The translations under genes were made by a program, and so were the position numbers. A stretch of DNA of 13,704 nucleotides from an uncultured Bacteroidales bacterium (GTDB lineage: Bacteria; Bacteroidota; Bacteroidia; Bacteroidales; Marinilabiliaceae). The stretch is taken from positions 1 through 13,704 of the forward strand of contig CAKUVM010000040.1 of NCBI GenBank assembly GCA_934699135.1. The letters are read 5' to 3'. The notes beneath the pieces were generated by a model. It did not search any database, was not told where the DNA came from, and saw nothing but the letters and a program-made list of their open reading frames with translations. Below, piece after piece: positions 1 to 7,913 of the stretch (within the stretch, counting starts at the first letter, position 1; the number at the start of each line of letters is the position of its first letter).

Positions 1-98
1 GGCCGCGCAAGATGTCCCCCGCCCCCCCCCCCACGCGACAGATTCGCCACTCCCGTCAAGGGCTGGCGTACACAAGAAAAACTTGTAAGATTTTGTAA
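1..98 (+). promoter_or_regulatory. Leader upstream of the first defence gene
   Basis: This short stretch precedes the first helicase gene and should hold at least part of its promoter and 5' leader. It starts GC-rich with a C-rich tract, then turns A-rich just before the start codon, as is common for Bacteroidota genes that lack a Shine-Dalgarno sequence. I could not place a clean Bacteroidota promoter (TTG then TAnnTTTG). A TAA in the same frame as the helicase lies at 96-98, directly before its ATG, so the helicase cannot extend further upstream. The left part could also be the 3' end of a gene outside the window. Confidence 0.35.
16..32. repeat. C-rich homopolymer tract (C5-G-C11)
   Basis: Five C residues (16-20), one G, then eleven consecutive C residues (22-32) lie 66 bp before the start codon of the SNF2 helicase gene. 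Homopolymer C or G tracts of this length are prone to slipped-strand length change. At this distance a length change could alter promoter spacing or an upstream reading frame. The tract is seen directly; a switching role is inference. A sequencing or assembly error in the run length is also possible. Confidence 0.6.
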
Positions 99-2948
99 AT
101 GGCAAACTTTTCCTCTGGTCAGAGAATAACGGTGCGCGGAGAGGAGTTCCGCGTCACGCGGGTGGAGCATAACGCGGGCTCCTCGCACATCATATACGCC
201 TACGGCCTCAGCGAGCTGGTGCGCCACAAGCACTATATTTTCGACACGGCCATAGACAAAGACATCAAAGAGGTCTCGCCCCTCAACACTCGCCTGGTGG
301 CGGACCGCAGCCCCCAGTGCCGCGCCACGCGTCTGCTCATAGAGAGCAACATCCGCAGCAACGACTACAGCTCGCCCAAGATATGCATCGCCCAGAAAGG
401 GGCTTTCAATTTTGCCGACTATCAGGTGGAGCCCACGCTCAAAGCTTTCGACCTGCCGCGGCCGCGCCTGCTCATTGCCGACGGCGTGGGCCTGGGCAAG
501 ACCGTGGAGGTGGGCATCTTCTTGGCCGAGATGATTCGCCGCGGCCGCGGCCGCCGCATCCTTGTCTGCGCGCTGAAGAGCATCTTGGCCCAGTTTCAAG
601 AGGAGCTGTGGAACCGTTTTGCCATTCCGCTCATGAGGCTAGACAGCGTGGGAGTGGACAAGATAAGGGCGGAAATCCCGATGAACAAGAACCCGTTCGA
701 CTTCTATGACAAGACCATCATATCCATTGACACGCTGAAGAATAACGGCAAGTTTCGCGCATGGCTCGAGAAGACGCACTGGGACATCATTGTGATTGAC
801 GAGTGCCACACGGTGGCCAACGACGGCAGCCTCCGCGGCAAGCTGGCCCAGTTTCTGGCCGACCGCTGCGACAGCCTCATCATGACGAGCGCCACGCCCC
901 ACAACGGCAGCGCGGAGTCTTTTGCCAACCTCATGCGGATGCTTGAGCCCATCAGCATCCCACGCAATGGCGAATACACGAAAGAAGACGTGCAGAAATA
1001 TTACGTCCGCCGCTTCAAGAACGACATCCGCGACGCGGGCATACGCTCCAACTTCCAAGAGCGCAAGGTGGAGGCCGTCAACGTGCGCCTCACGGAGGCC
1101 GAGGAGAGGCTGCTGGCCGCGCAGCAGCAGATCAAGTTCCGCAGCATTGGCGAGGAGAGCGACGCGGAGCGGCAAGACATGCTCTTTGCCATCTCGCTGT
1201 TCAAGACGTTCTTGTCTAGCCCCGCGGCGGCCAAGAGGTCGGTAGAGAACCGCATGGGCAAGACGCAGGCCAACGCCGAGGAGCTGGGGCGGCTGCAAAA
1301 GATGCTGGACGAGCTGCTGGCCGCCGGGATCGACAGCCGCTACGCGGCGTTTCGAGACAAGCTGCGCGAGCTGGGGTGGCAGGGGCGCGAGGCCGATGAG
1401 CGCATCGTGGTGTTCACGGAGCGCATTGAGACAATGAAATACTTGCGCGACCGCCTGACGCGAGACTTCGGGATGCTCGACGAGCAGGTGGCCCTTTTCC
1501 ACGGCAGCCTCACAGACACGGAGCAGGAGGAGCTGGTGGCGGCGTTTGGCAAGGAGGACTGCCCCATCCGCGTCTTCATCTCCACCGACTCGGGCAGCCA
1601 GGGCGTCAACCTGCACTATTATTGCCACCGGATGTTTAACTACGACATCCCCTGGAGCCTCATCACACTGGAGCAGCGCAACGGCCGCATTGACCGCTAC
1701 GGCCAGACTCGGACGCCATTCATCCACTATCTGGTGGCGCGCAGCGAGCAGAGCGGCGTGAGGGCTGACATGGCCGTGATTGAGAAACTGATGGCCAAGG
1801 AAGAGGAGGTGCACAAGACCCTGGGCGACGCGCAGAGCGTGATGTGCCTATACAGCGCCGAGAAAGAGGAGAAAGCCGTGAGCGAGGCAATAAAACGCGG
1901 CGAGGCCAACTTCTTGGAGCAGGCCGAGCGGCAGCCGGAGCAGCAGGCGCGGCGCAAGCGCGGCGGCTTCTTCTCGCTCGGCAAGAACACCACGCCGCCA
2001 ACGGAGCACAGGCAGCCGCTGGAGCCGCGGCTCTCGCTATACAAGGGCGGAGACGACATGAGGTTCTACGCCGACCTCTTCGCGCAGCTGGAGCAAGACG
2101 GAGCTCTGACCCACGGAGACGTGACCGTGGTGGACGCCGACACGCCATATGTGGAGGTGGCCGCCACAGACGAGCTGAAAGAGGTGCTGTATGACCTGCC
2201 CAAAGAGGCTTGGCCGGCCGACAGCACTTTCCGCCTCTGCAATGACAAGGAGGTGGTGATGCGCGCCATAAGAGACTCGCGCAAGGGACAGGCGCAGGAG
2301 TGGACGCGGATGCAGATTCTCTATGACCTGCACCCGATCATCCAATATCTGCTCACCAAGCTCTCGGCCTCGGCGCCCAAGGCGCAGGCCCTGGTGGTGA
2401 GGCACGCCATCTTCACGCCCGGCAGGGCCTACTACCTGATGTATGGCAGCGTGGCCAACGGCAAAGGGCAAAACCTGCTCTCGAAATTCTTCCTGGTGCC
2501 CATGGACATGAGAAGCCGCACGCTGTGCGAGCGACCACTCTCCCTGGCCGACTTCTTGGAGAGGCACCCGCAGATGCTCTCGCCGCTCTATGCCGACGAG
2601 GTGACTGTGCAAGACCTGAAGGAGCTGACCGACCTGCTGCCCGACGCCGTTGACAACGGCACGACAAACTATATGTTCGCGCGCCAATGCGAGATGGCGG
2701 ACAAGATGGCCAGGCAGATGAGCGACTATAAGCAAAAGCTCAAGAAATGGGCCGACAACGCCAATGAATATCTGAGCGCGCAAATGAGGCAAGACACCGA
2801 AACGCCCCTCATGCGCAAGAACCTCGACGGCGAGATGGAGGAGGTGAAGAAAATCAGCGACAAGGAGAGCCAATTTTACCAAGACCTCTTCAGCCTAGAC
2901 AATTCGGAACCCTACATCCGCGTGCTGGCGGTGTTCTATAACAAGTGA
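99..2948 (+). CDS. drmD-like: SNF2-family helicase/translocase, DISARM DrmD-like
   Basis: A 949-residue superfamily 2 ATPase of the SNF2/HepA type, expected to translocate on double-stranded DNA using ATP. Lobe 1 carries Walker A DGVGLGKT (128-135), the DECH Walker B box (234-237) and SATPHNG motif III (264-270). Lobe 2 has STDSGSQGVNL motif V (495-505) and EQRNGRIDRYGQ motif VI (525-536), so the motor looks intact. A charged, low-complexity linker with a basic patch (about 605-650) leads to a C-terminal domain of about 300 residues that I do not recognise. The ATG at 99 directly follows an in-frame TAA, which fixes the start. The stop is 18 bp before the methylase gene, so the two are probably co-transcribed. 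An SNF2 helicase next to an Eco57I-class methylase is the hallmark of class 1 DISARM (DrmD-DrmMI); DpdE-like and generic RapA-like helicases are alternatives. Confidence 0.85.
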   Translation: MANFSSGQRITVRGEEFRVTRVEHNAGSSHIIYAYGLSELVRHKHYIFDTAIDKDIKEVSPLNTRLVADRSPQCRATRLLIESNIRSNDYSSPKICIAQKGAFNFADYQVEPTLKAFDLPRPRLLIADGVGLGKTVEVGIFLAEMIRRGRGRRILVCALKSILAQFQEELWNRFAIPLMRLDSVGVDKIRAEIPMNKNPFDFYDKTIISIDTLKNNGKFRAWLEKTHWDIIVIDECHTVANDGSLRGKLAQFLADRCDSLIMTSATPHNGSAESFANLMRMLEPISIPRNGEYTKEDVQKYYVRRFKNDIRDAGIRSNFQERKVEAVNVRLTEAEERLLAAQQQIKFRSIGEESDAERQDMLFAISLFKTFLSSPAAAKRSVENRMGKTQANAEELGRLQKMLDELLAAGIDSRYAAFRDKLRELGWQGREADERIVVFTERIETMKYLRDRLTRDFGMLDEQVALFHGSLTDTEQEELVAAFGKEDCPIRVFISTDSGSQGVNLHYYCHRMFNYDIPWSLITLEQRNGRIDRYGQTRTPFIHYLVARSEQSGVRADMAVIEKLMAKEEEVHKTLGDAQSVMCLYSAEKEEKAVSEAIKRGEANFLEQAERQPEQQARRKRGGFFSLGKNTTPPTEHRQPLEPRLSLYKGGDDMRFYADLFAQLEQDGALTHGDVTVVDADTPYVEVAATDELKEVLYDLPKEAWPADSTFRLCNDKEVVMRAIRDSRKGQAQEWTRMQILYDLHPIIQYLLTKLSASAPKAQALVVRHAIFTPGRAYYLMYGSVANGKGQNLLSKFFLVPMDMRSRTLCERPLSLADFLERHPQMLSPLYADEVTVQDLKELTDLLPDAVDNGTTNYMFARQCEMADKMARQMSDYKQKLKKWADNANEYLSAQMRQDTETPLMRKNLDGEMEEVKKISDKESQFYQDLFSLDNSEPYIRVLAVFYNK

Positions 2949-2966
2949 CCCACACCCCTCCTCAAT

Positions 2967-5900
2967 ATGGCAGACAACATAAAATACCGGTTCATACAAA
3001 ACGTTGGAGATTACTTCCCATCGGGCTATTTCAGCGAAGATTTCATTGACAAGGTGCAGAAAGCCAGCGGCCTGACGGCCGACGGCATGGCCGCCCTCTG
3101 CCAACCCTACGCGCAGCTGCGCCGCGAATACGAGGCCTACAAGAACTACATTGTCAACACCAACCCGAGGGTGAAAGACGCCATCAGGCACACTCATGAC
3201 TTCAACAGCCGCCTGCTGCGGATTTTGGGCTACGACGCCACGGAGCAATATTGCTTCTATGGCCTCGACGAGGCCTCGCAGGCCGTGGTACCCGTGCGGC
3301 AGGTGCTGCGCCGCGGGGCGGGCGTCTCCATGCTCATCATGGAGATGCAGCACCTCATTCCCGTGGGAGACCGCCAACCATCGGGACTCTTTGAGCAACG
3401 ATATAACCAAGACGGCGACGAGCAGACCGCGCGCCGACAGCAATATTACGCCGGGCAGTGGAGCGAGGTCTTCGCCCTGCCGGAAGACGCGCGCATATCG
3501 CCCGCCGTGATCAGCAAGGCCATAGACGCCCTCTTCCTGCTGCCGCCGGAGCGCCGGCCGCACTACATCCTGATGATGGCCGGCAACGCCCTCTTCCTGC
3601 TCGACGCCGAGAAGTGGGGCCGCGGCGCCTATCTGCAATTTTCGCTAGACGAGCTCTTCTCGCAGGCCGGCATTGCGGCCTTCCGAAAATATTACGCCCT
3701 GTTCCACCTGCTGGTGTGCAAGGAGACGCTGGCGGCGGACAGCGACACCGTGCTGATGGACAAGCTGGTGGAGGAGAGCTACAAGAGCGCCTATGAGGTG
3801 ACGCGGGACCTGAAAGACGGCGTGGTGATGGCCGTGGAGACGCTGGCCAACGAGGCCCTGGACTGGTGGAGGCGCAATGACTCCATCCCCGTGACGGACT
3901 ACACCGACGACACTTTCGAGGCCGAGGTCAAAGACGACTGCCTCACCATTGTCTACCGCCTGCTCTTCATCTTCTATGCCGAGAGCCGCGAGGAGCTGAA
4001 CATATTGCCCACGGCCGACGAGGTCTACGCCCGCGGCTATTCGCTGGAGATGCTGCGCGACCTGGAGAAGGTGCCGCTGGCCTCGGAGGAGGCGCGAAAC
4101 GGATTCTTCATCCACGAGAGCCTGAGCCGCCTCTTCGGGCTGCTCTCTTCGGGCTATCGCGAAAACGGGCCCGCCGCGGCGGGCAAGTCTTTCTCCGTCC
4201 GCCACATCGACTCCCCGCTCTTTAATGACGCGCGCCTCAAGCACCTGGCCGGAGTGAAGATGCGCAACTTGGCCTGGCAGAAGATAATAAGGGCGCTCTC
4301 TCTCAGCCACCGCGACCGCCAGGTGGGCCGAATATCATATGCCAACCTGGGAGTCAACCAGCTGGGCAGCGTCTACGAGTCGCTCCTGGCCTACCGCGGC
4401 TTCTATGCCGAGGAGGACTACATTGAGGTGCACCAGGCGGGCAGCAAGGCCACGGACGACACTTTCCTTGTGCCTTACAGCCGAATGGACGACTTCGAAC
4501 CCGACGAGATCCTCCGCGGGGAAGACGGCGCGCCGGCCATCTTGAGGCAAGGCACTTTCGTCTATCGCCTCAACGGCCGAGACAGGCAGAAGTCCGCCAG
4601 CTACTACACGCCGGAGGCCCTCACCCGCAGCACCGTGAAATATGCGCTCAAGACCATTGTGGACGAGGTGGCCCAAGGCCGGCGCAAGGCCACGGAGCTG
4701 CTAGACCTGAAGATCCTGGAGCCGGCCATGGGCGCGGCGGCTTTCCAAAACGAGGTGATCAACCAGCTGGCCGAGGCCTACCTCACATATCAGCAGAAGC
4801 AACGCCGCGAGGCCGGGCGCGCTGACTGGCGGGTGGCGCCAGACGCTTATCGAGACGAGCTGCAGAAGGTGAAGGCCTACATTGCCACACACAACGTCTA
4901 TGGCGTGGACCTCAACCCCACGGCCATTGAGCTGGGCAAGCTCTCGCTGTGGCTCAACGTGATCCACCGCGACATGGAGACGCCTTTCTTCTCTAACCGC
5001 CTGGCCCTCGGCAACGCCGTGGTGGGGGCGTGGCTCAAGGTATACTCCAAAGAGGATTTCTATGGCCAAAAGGGCCCCGGGGGCAAGCTGACGGCCAACG
5101 CCTGGTGGGAGAGGGCGCCGCACAAGGTGGCCTTTGGCAAGGCGGCCGTGAGGCGCAGCGTCAACGAGGTGTGGCACTTCTTGCTGCCAGACAAGAACAT
5201 GCTCGGAGCGCGCGCCATCAGCGAGCTGAAGAGGGCCAACCCCGAGGTGGCGCGAGGCATGGGCGACCTCATCAAGGACTGGACGGCCCCCATCGGAGAC
5301 AAGGACTTCCGCACCCTGCAGCGCCTCTCGGCCAAGGTGGACGCCCTGCTGAAGGAGTATTTCAAGTTTCAGCTGGGCCTTGAGAACGTGACGCGAAACA
5401 AGAGCCAGATCTGGGGCGTGCCGGGCGAGGTGGACCTCGACTTCCGCAACCACGCAGGGAACTATGCCGAGAAGGAACACCTCAACGACACCAGATATAT
5501 GCACAACAACGCCTACTTCCGCCTCAAGATGGTGATGGACTACTGGTGCGCCCTCTGGTTCTGGACTTTTGACGACGCCGCCGCCCTGCCGCGGCGAGAC
5601 GACTACTGGAACGACATTGAGGCCATGCTCCGCGTGAGCGACGACGCCCTGGACGCGCGCACCGCCAAAGCCCTCAGAGACCACCGGGAGAATGAGGCCG
5701 CGGATGGCGGCGAGGAGGCCGACGCTGACAAGACGAGCCAGATAATAAGGCTCTCGAAAGAGGAGATTTTGCTCCGCGCCAAGGGCGAGGGGCGCGGATT
5801 TTTTGACGACTCGGAGCGTTTCAAGATTGTGAAACGATATGCTGACCGCCACCACTTCTTCCACCCCATGCTGGAGTTCCTTGAGGTGTTCTGGCTCCGC

Positions 5901-7859
5901 GGCGGCTTTGACGTGGTGTGCGGCAACCCGCCATGGATAAAACTGGAGTTTGACGAGGCGGGCGTCATATCAGACAAATATCCTGAGGTGGCCATCCGCA
6001 AGGTGTCGGCGCCGGAGGTGCGCCGGCGAGTGGGCGACTTCCTGGCCAACCCCGCCCTCCGCGCCCTCTACACGGCCGAGCAATATGAAAACGCCGGCAC
6101 GGCGGCCTTCCTCGGCGCGCCGGCCAACTACCCCCTGCTCATCGGCCAGAAGGCCAACCTATATAAGTGCGTGCTGACCAACTGCATGGACCTGGCCTCG
6201 GAAGAGCGAGGCTACATTGGCCTCCTGACCCCAGAGGGCATCTACAGCGACCCCAAGGGCCAGCCTCTGCGCCGAGAGCTATACCGCCGCCTGCGCTACC
6301 ACTTTCAATATCAGAATGAACTTCGGCTCTTCGCCGAAGTTCATCACCATACGGTGTATGGTGATCAACTTCTCGGCCCCCGAAGTTCATCACCCAATTT
6401 TCTGAGCATCCACAACCTCTTCCACCCCGCCACGGTGGACGCGTGCTTCGCCCACGACGGCCACGGGCTGTGCGGCGGCATAAAGGACCAGGACGGCCGC
6501 TGGAACACCGCGGCGCACCGCGACCGGATTGTCCACTTTGGCCAGGAGGAGATAGCCCTGCTCTCCGACACCTTTGAAGACGGCACGACGCGAGACTGCG
6601 CCAAGATCGTCAGCATCCACTCGCGGGAGATAATAGAGGTGCTGGGGAAAATACAAAATTATCCAACCCACGTGAGAGATAATTGGCCAATAATAACTGT
6701 CGCCATAGATCAGACTGGAGGTGTGGATAAAGGCATTATGGAACGCCGCCAAGACTTTGTACCGAACGTTGACGATTATGAGATGATATGCAGCGGCCCA
6801 CACTTCCATGTGGCAAACCCCTGCTTCAAGACCCCGAGGAGGGTCTGCGCGCTGAACTCGGACTATGACAACATCTCCCTCACCGAGATCGAGGCCGACT
6901 TCGTCCCGCGGGCCAACTACGCCCCCGTGATGCCACGGGAGGACTACTGCAAGTTCTTCAGAGGATTCCAACGCGGGCAAGACGAAAGCGGCAAGCCGAT
7001 GTTTGATAATTGGCTAGACTACTATAAGGTAGGTTTTCGCCGAATGCTCAGCCAAGCAGGCGAACGCTCGTTGATATGCGCTGTCTTGCTCTGCAAGACA
7101 GCGCATATCCACACAGTCATCTCCGCGGCGTTCCGCCGCGGAGATGACTGTGTGGATATGGCCGCGCTTTGTAGCTCTCTGCCACTAGATTTTTACATAA
7201 AGACCGTTGGAGCTTCAGACCTATTTCAATCCCGAATGGCCTCCTTCCCCCTCGGCGTTCCGCCGCAATACCAGCCGGCCCTCTACAGCCGGGCCCTGCT
7301 CCTCAACTGCCTGACGGAGGGCTACGCCGACCTGTGGCGGAGCTGCTGGCGGCCGGAGTACGCGCGGGAGGAGTGGAGCATAAGCGACACCCGGCTCAAG
7401 CCCTTCGGCGGCCTGACGGCCGAGTGGGGGTGGGGCACTCCGCTGCGCAACCACTTTGAGCGGCGGCAGGCACTGGTGGAGACCGACGTGCTGGCGGCCA
7501 TGGCACTGGGCCTCTCGCTGAAAGACCTGGAGCTGATCTTCACCATCCAGTTTCCCGTGCTGCAACAAAACGAGGCGGACACGTGGTATGACAGCCGCGG
7601 AGACATTGTCTTCACCTGCTCCAAGGGCCTGACGGGCGTGGGCTGCGAGCGCAAGGAGTGGGAGGCGGCGCGCGGCGCGGCCCTGGCGGGCGGCATGGCC
7701 TACGCCGGAGCCGCGCCCACACACACCCACACCGTGGACCCCAAGAAGAGCGAGCTCTACGGCGGCCGCGAGGTGACCTACACGGCGCCCTATGACCGCC
7801 GCGACCGCCTGGCGGACTACCGCCGCGCCTGGGCGTTTTTTGAGGAGAGGATAAAGTGA
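2967..7859 (+). CDS. drmMI-like: Eco57I/PglX-class N6-adenine DNA methyltransferase, DrmMI-like
   Basis: A 1630-residue adenine-specific DNA methyltransferase, expected to transfer a methyl group from S-adenosylmethionine to adenine N6. Residues 1-540 form a long N-terminal region with the YRLLFIFYAESRE pattern (330-342) familiar from PglX/type IIG-like enzymes. SASYYTPEALTRSTVKYAL (543-561) precedes the SAM-binding motif ILEPAMGAAAF (583-593) and the acidic motif YGVDLNPTAIELGKLSLW (645-662). The catalytic NPPW is at 987-990, so about 320 residues separate it from the SAM-binding part. The remainder should finish the catalytic fold and carry target recognition. No PD-(D/E)XK or PLD nuclease motif was seen. 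The gene lies 18 bp after the SNF2 helicase. Two clusters of perfect inverted repeats lie inside it (6316-6394, 7073-7160), and base composition drops locally between them. It could instead be a BREX PglX relative, but no BREX partners are present. Confidence 0.88.
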   Translation: MADNIKYRFIQNVGDYFPSGYFSEDFIDKVQKASGLTADGMAALCQPYAQLRREYEAYKNYIVNTNPRVKDAIRHTHDFNSRLLRILGYDATEQYCFYGLDEASQAVVPVRQVLRRGAGVSMLIMEMQHLIPVGDRQPSGLFEQRYNQDGDEQTARRQQYYAGQWSEVFALPEDARISPAVISKAIDALFLLPPERRPHYILMMAGNALFLLDAEKWGRGAYLQFSLDELFSQAGIAAFRKYYALFHLLVCKETLAADSDTVLMDKLVEESYKSAYEVTRDLKDGVVMAVETLANEALDWWRRNDSIPVTDYTDDTFEAEVKDDCLTIVYRLLFIFYAESREELNILPTADEVYARGYSLEMLRDLEKVPLASEEARNGFFIHESLSRLFGLLSSGYRENGPAAAGKSFSVRHIDSPLFNDARLKHLAGVKMRNLAWQKIIRALSLSHRDRQVGRISYANLGVNQLGSVYESLLAYRGFYAEEDYIEVHQAGSKATDDTFLVPYSRMDDFEPDEILRGEDGAPAILRQGTFVYRLNGRDRQKSASYYTPEALTRSTVKYALKTIVDEVAQGRRKATELLDLKILEPAMGAAAFQNEVINQLAEAYLTYQQKQRREAGRADWRVAPDAYRDELQKVKAYIATHNVYGVDLNPTAIELGKLSLWLNVIHRDMETPFFSNRLALGNAVVGAWLKVYSKEDFYGQKGPGGKLTANAWWERAPHKVAFGKAAVRRSVNEVWHFLLPDKNMLGARAISELKRANPEVARGMGDLIKDWTAPIGDKDFRTLQRLSAKVDALLKEYFKFQLGLENVTRNKSQIWGVPGEVDLDFRNHAGNYAEKEHLNDTRYMHNNAYFRLKMVMDYWCALWFWTFDDAAALPRRDDYWNDIEAMLRVSDDALDARTAKALRDHRENEAADGGEEADADKTSQIIRLSKEEILLRAKGEGRGFFDDSERFKIVKRYADRHHFFHPMLEFLEVFWLRGGFDVVCGNPPWIKLEFDEAGVISDKYPEVAIRKVSAPEVRRRVGDFLANPALRALYTAEQYENAGTAAFLGAPANYPLLIGQKANLYKCVLTNCMDLASEERGYIGLLTPEGIYSDPKGQPLRRELYRRLRYHFQYQNELRLFAEVHHHTVYGDQLLGPRSSSPNFLSIHNLFHPATVDACFAHDGHGLCGGIKDQDGRWNTAAHRDRIVHFGQEEIALLSDTFEDGTTRDCAKIVSIHSREIIEVLGKIQNYPTHVRDNWPIITVAIDQTGGVDKGIMERRQDFVPNVDDYEMICSGPHFHVANPCFKTPRRVCALNSDYDNISLTEIEADFVPRANYAPVMPREDYCKFFRGFQRGQDESGKPMFDNWLDYYKVGFRRMLSQAGERSLICAVLLCKTAHIHTVISAAFRRGDDCVDMAALCSSLPLDFYIKTVGASDLFQSRMASFPLGVPPQYQPALYSRALLLNCLTEGYADLWRSCWRPEYAREEWSISDTRLKPFGGLTAEWGWGTPLRNHFERRQALVETDVLAAMALGLSLKDLELIFTIQFPVLQQNEADTWYDSRGDIVFTCSKGLTGVGCERKEWEAARGAALAGGMAYAGAAPTHTHTVDPKKSELYGGREVTYTAPYDRRDRLADYRRAWAFFEERIK
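6316..6344. repeat. Perfect inverted repeat A, 12-bp stem, 5-nt loop, inside the methylase gene
   Basis: The arm ATGAACTTCGGC (6316-6327) is the exact reverse complement of 6333-6344, with loop TCTTC between. It encodes NELRLFAEVH, which resembles the conserved NEL(K/R)LF.EV motif I recall in this methylase class, so the palindrome is made of coding sequence. It has no T-tract and is no terminator. Confidence 0.9.
6343..6365. repeat. Perfect inverted repeat B, 10-bp stem, 3-nt loop, inside the methylase gene
   Basis: The arm ATCACCATAC (6343-6352) pairs exactly with 6356-6365 around the loop GGT. It overlaps repeat A by two bases, so A and B form back-to-back hairpins. It encodes HHHTVYGD in the methylase frame. 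Confidence 0.9.
6360..6394. repeat. Imperfect inverted repeat C, sharing a 15-bp direct repeat with repeat A/B
   Basis: The left arm (6360-6376) pairs with 6380-6394 through six plus six plus two base pairs, with one mismatch and a two-base bulge. Its right arm, CCGAAGTTCATCACC (6380-6394), is an exact copy of 6334-6348. The copies are offset by 46 bp, not a multiple of three, so the same bases are read as EVHHH in the first copy and RSSS in the second. The order over 6316-6394 is inverted, direct, inverted, direct copies of one segment. Confidence 0.8.
7073..7109. repeat. Perfect inverted repeat D, 17-bp stem, 3-nt loop, inside the methylase gene
   Basis: The arm GATATGCGCTGTCTTGC (7073-7089) is the exact reverse complement of 7093-7109 around the loop TCT. 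The frame stays open and encodes LICAVLLCKTAHI. The TAHIHT part resembles a conserved recognition-domain motif of this methylase class as I recall it. No T-tract follows. Confidence 0.92.
7104..7160. repeat. Perfect inverted repeat E, 27-bp stem, 3-nt loop, inside the methylase gene
   Basis: Bases 7104-7130 and 7134-7160 are perfect reverse complements over 27 bp, checked pair by pair, with the loop TTC (7131-7133). The left arm overlaps the right arm of repeat D by six bases (CATATC). The element encodes HIHTVISAAFRRGDDCVDM and stays in frame. A perfect stem this long with so short a loop is highly unusual inside a coding sequence. Confidence 0.93.
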
Positions 7860-7879
7860 CGGGCGCAACACAACATTAA

Positions 7880-7913
7880 ATAATGACATTATGCCATATT
7901 TGCATATTATATG
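7880..7913. promoter_or_regulatory. Pair of short palindromes, possible operator
   Basis: ATAATG-A-CATTAT (7880-7892) and CATAT-T-ATATG (7903-7913) are each perfect around a single central base. Their centres are 22 bp apart, about two helical turns. They lie about 170-200 bp upstream of a gene whose product ends in a winged helix, so an operator bound by that Fic protein is conceivable. In AT-rich DNA such short palindromes also arise by chance. Confidence 0.25.

Noticed and set aside
535..565. CGCGGCCG-rich palindromic stretch in the first helicase gene
   Set aside because: It is explained by alternating Arg and Gly codons in GC-rich coding sequence, and no extended perfect stem is present.
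639..1814. Long minus-strand ORF (391 codons) opposite the SNF2 helicase, and similar ones at 4701-5864, 10585-11688 and 11821-12546
   Set aside because: These are antisense shadows of GC-rich coding sequence. They have Arg/Ala/Val/His/Leu-rich products without motifs, while the plus strand carries intact helicase or methylase motifs over the same bases.
7073..7160. Strong hairpins read as a Rho-independent terminator
   Set aside because: No T-tract follows, and the hairpins lie inside an open frame that continues for about 230 further codons with family-like motifs.
6316..7160. Palindromes dismissed as amplification chimeras or assembly errors
   Set aside because: Not fully excluded, but both clusters keep the frame open and fall in motif-like protein sequence, which random chimeras would rarely do. 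Kept as findings with a read-level check.
7716..7732. CA-rich run near the end of the methylase gene as a phase-variable microsatellite
   Set aside because: It is short and interrupted, encoding PTHTHTV, and too short to be a credible slippage tract.
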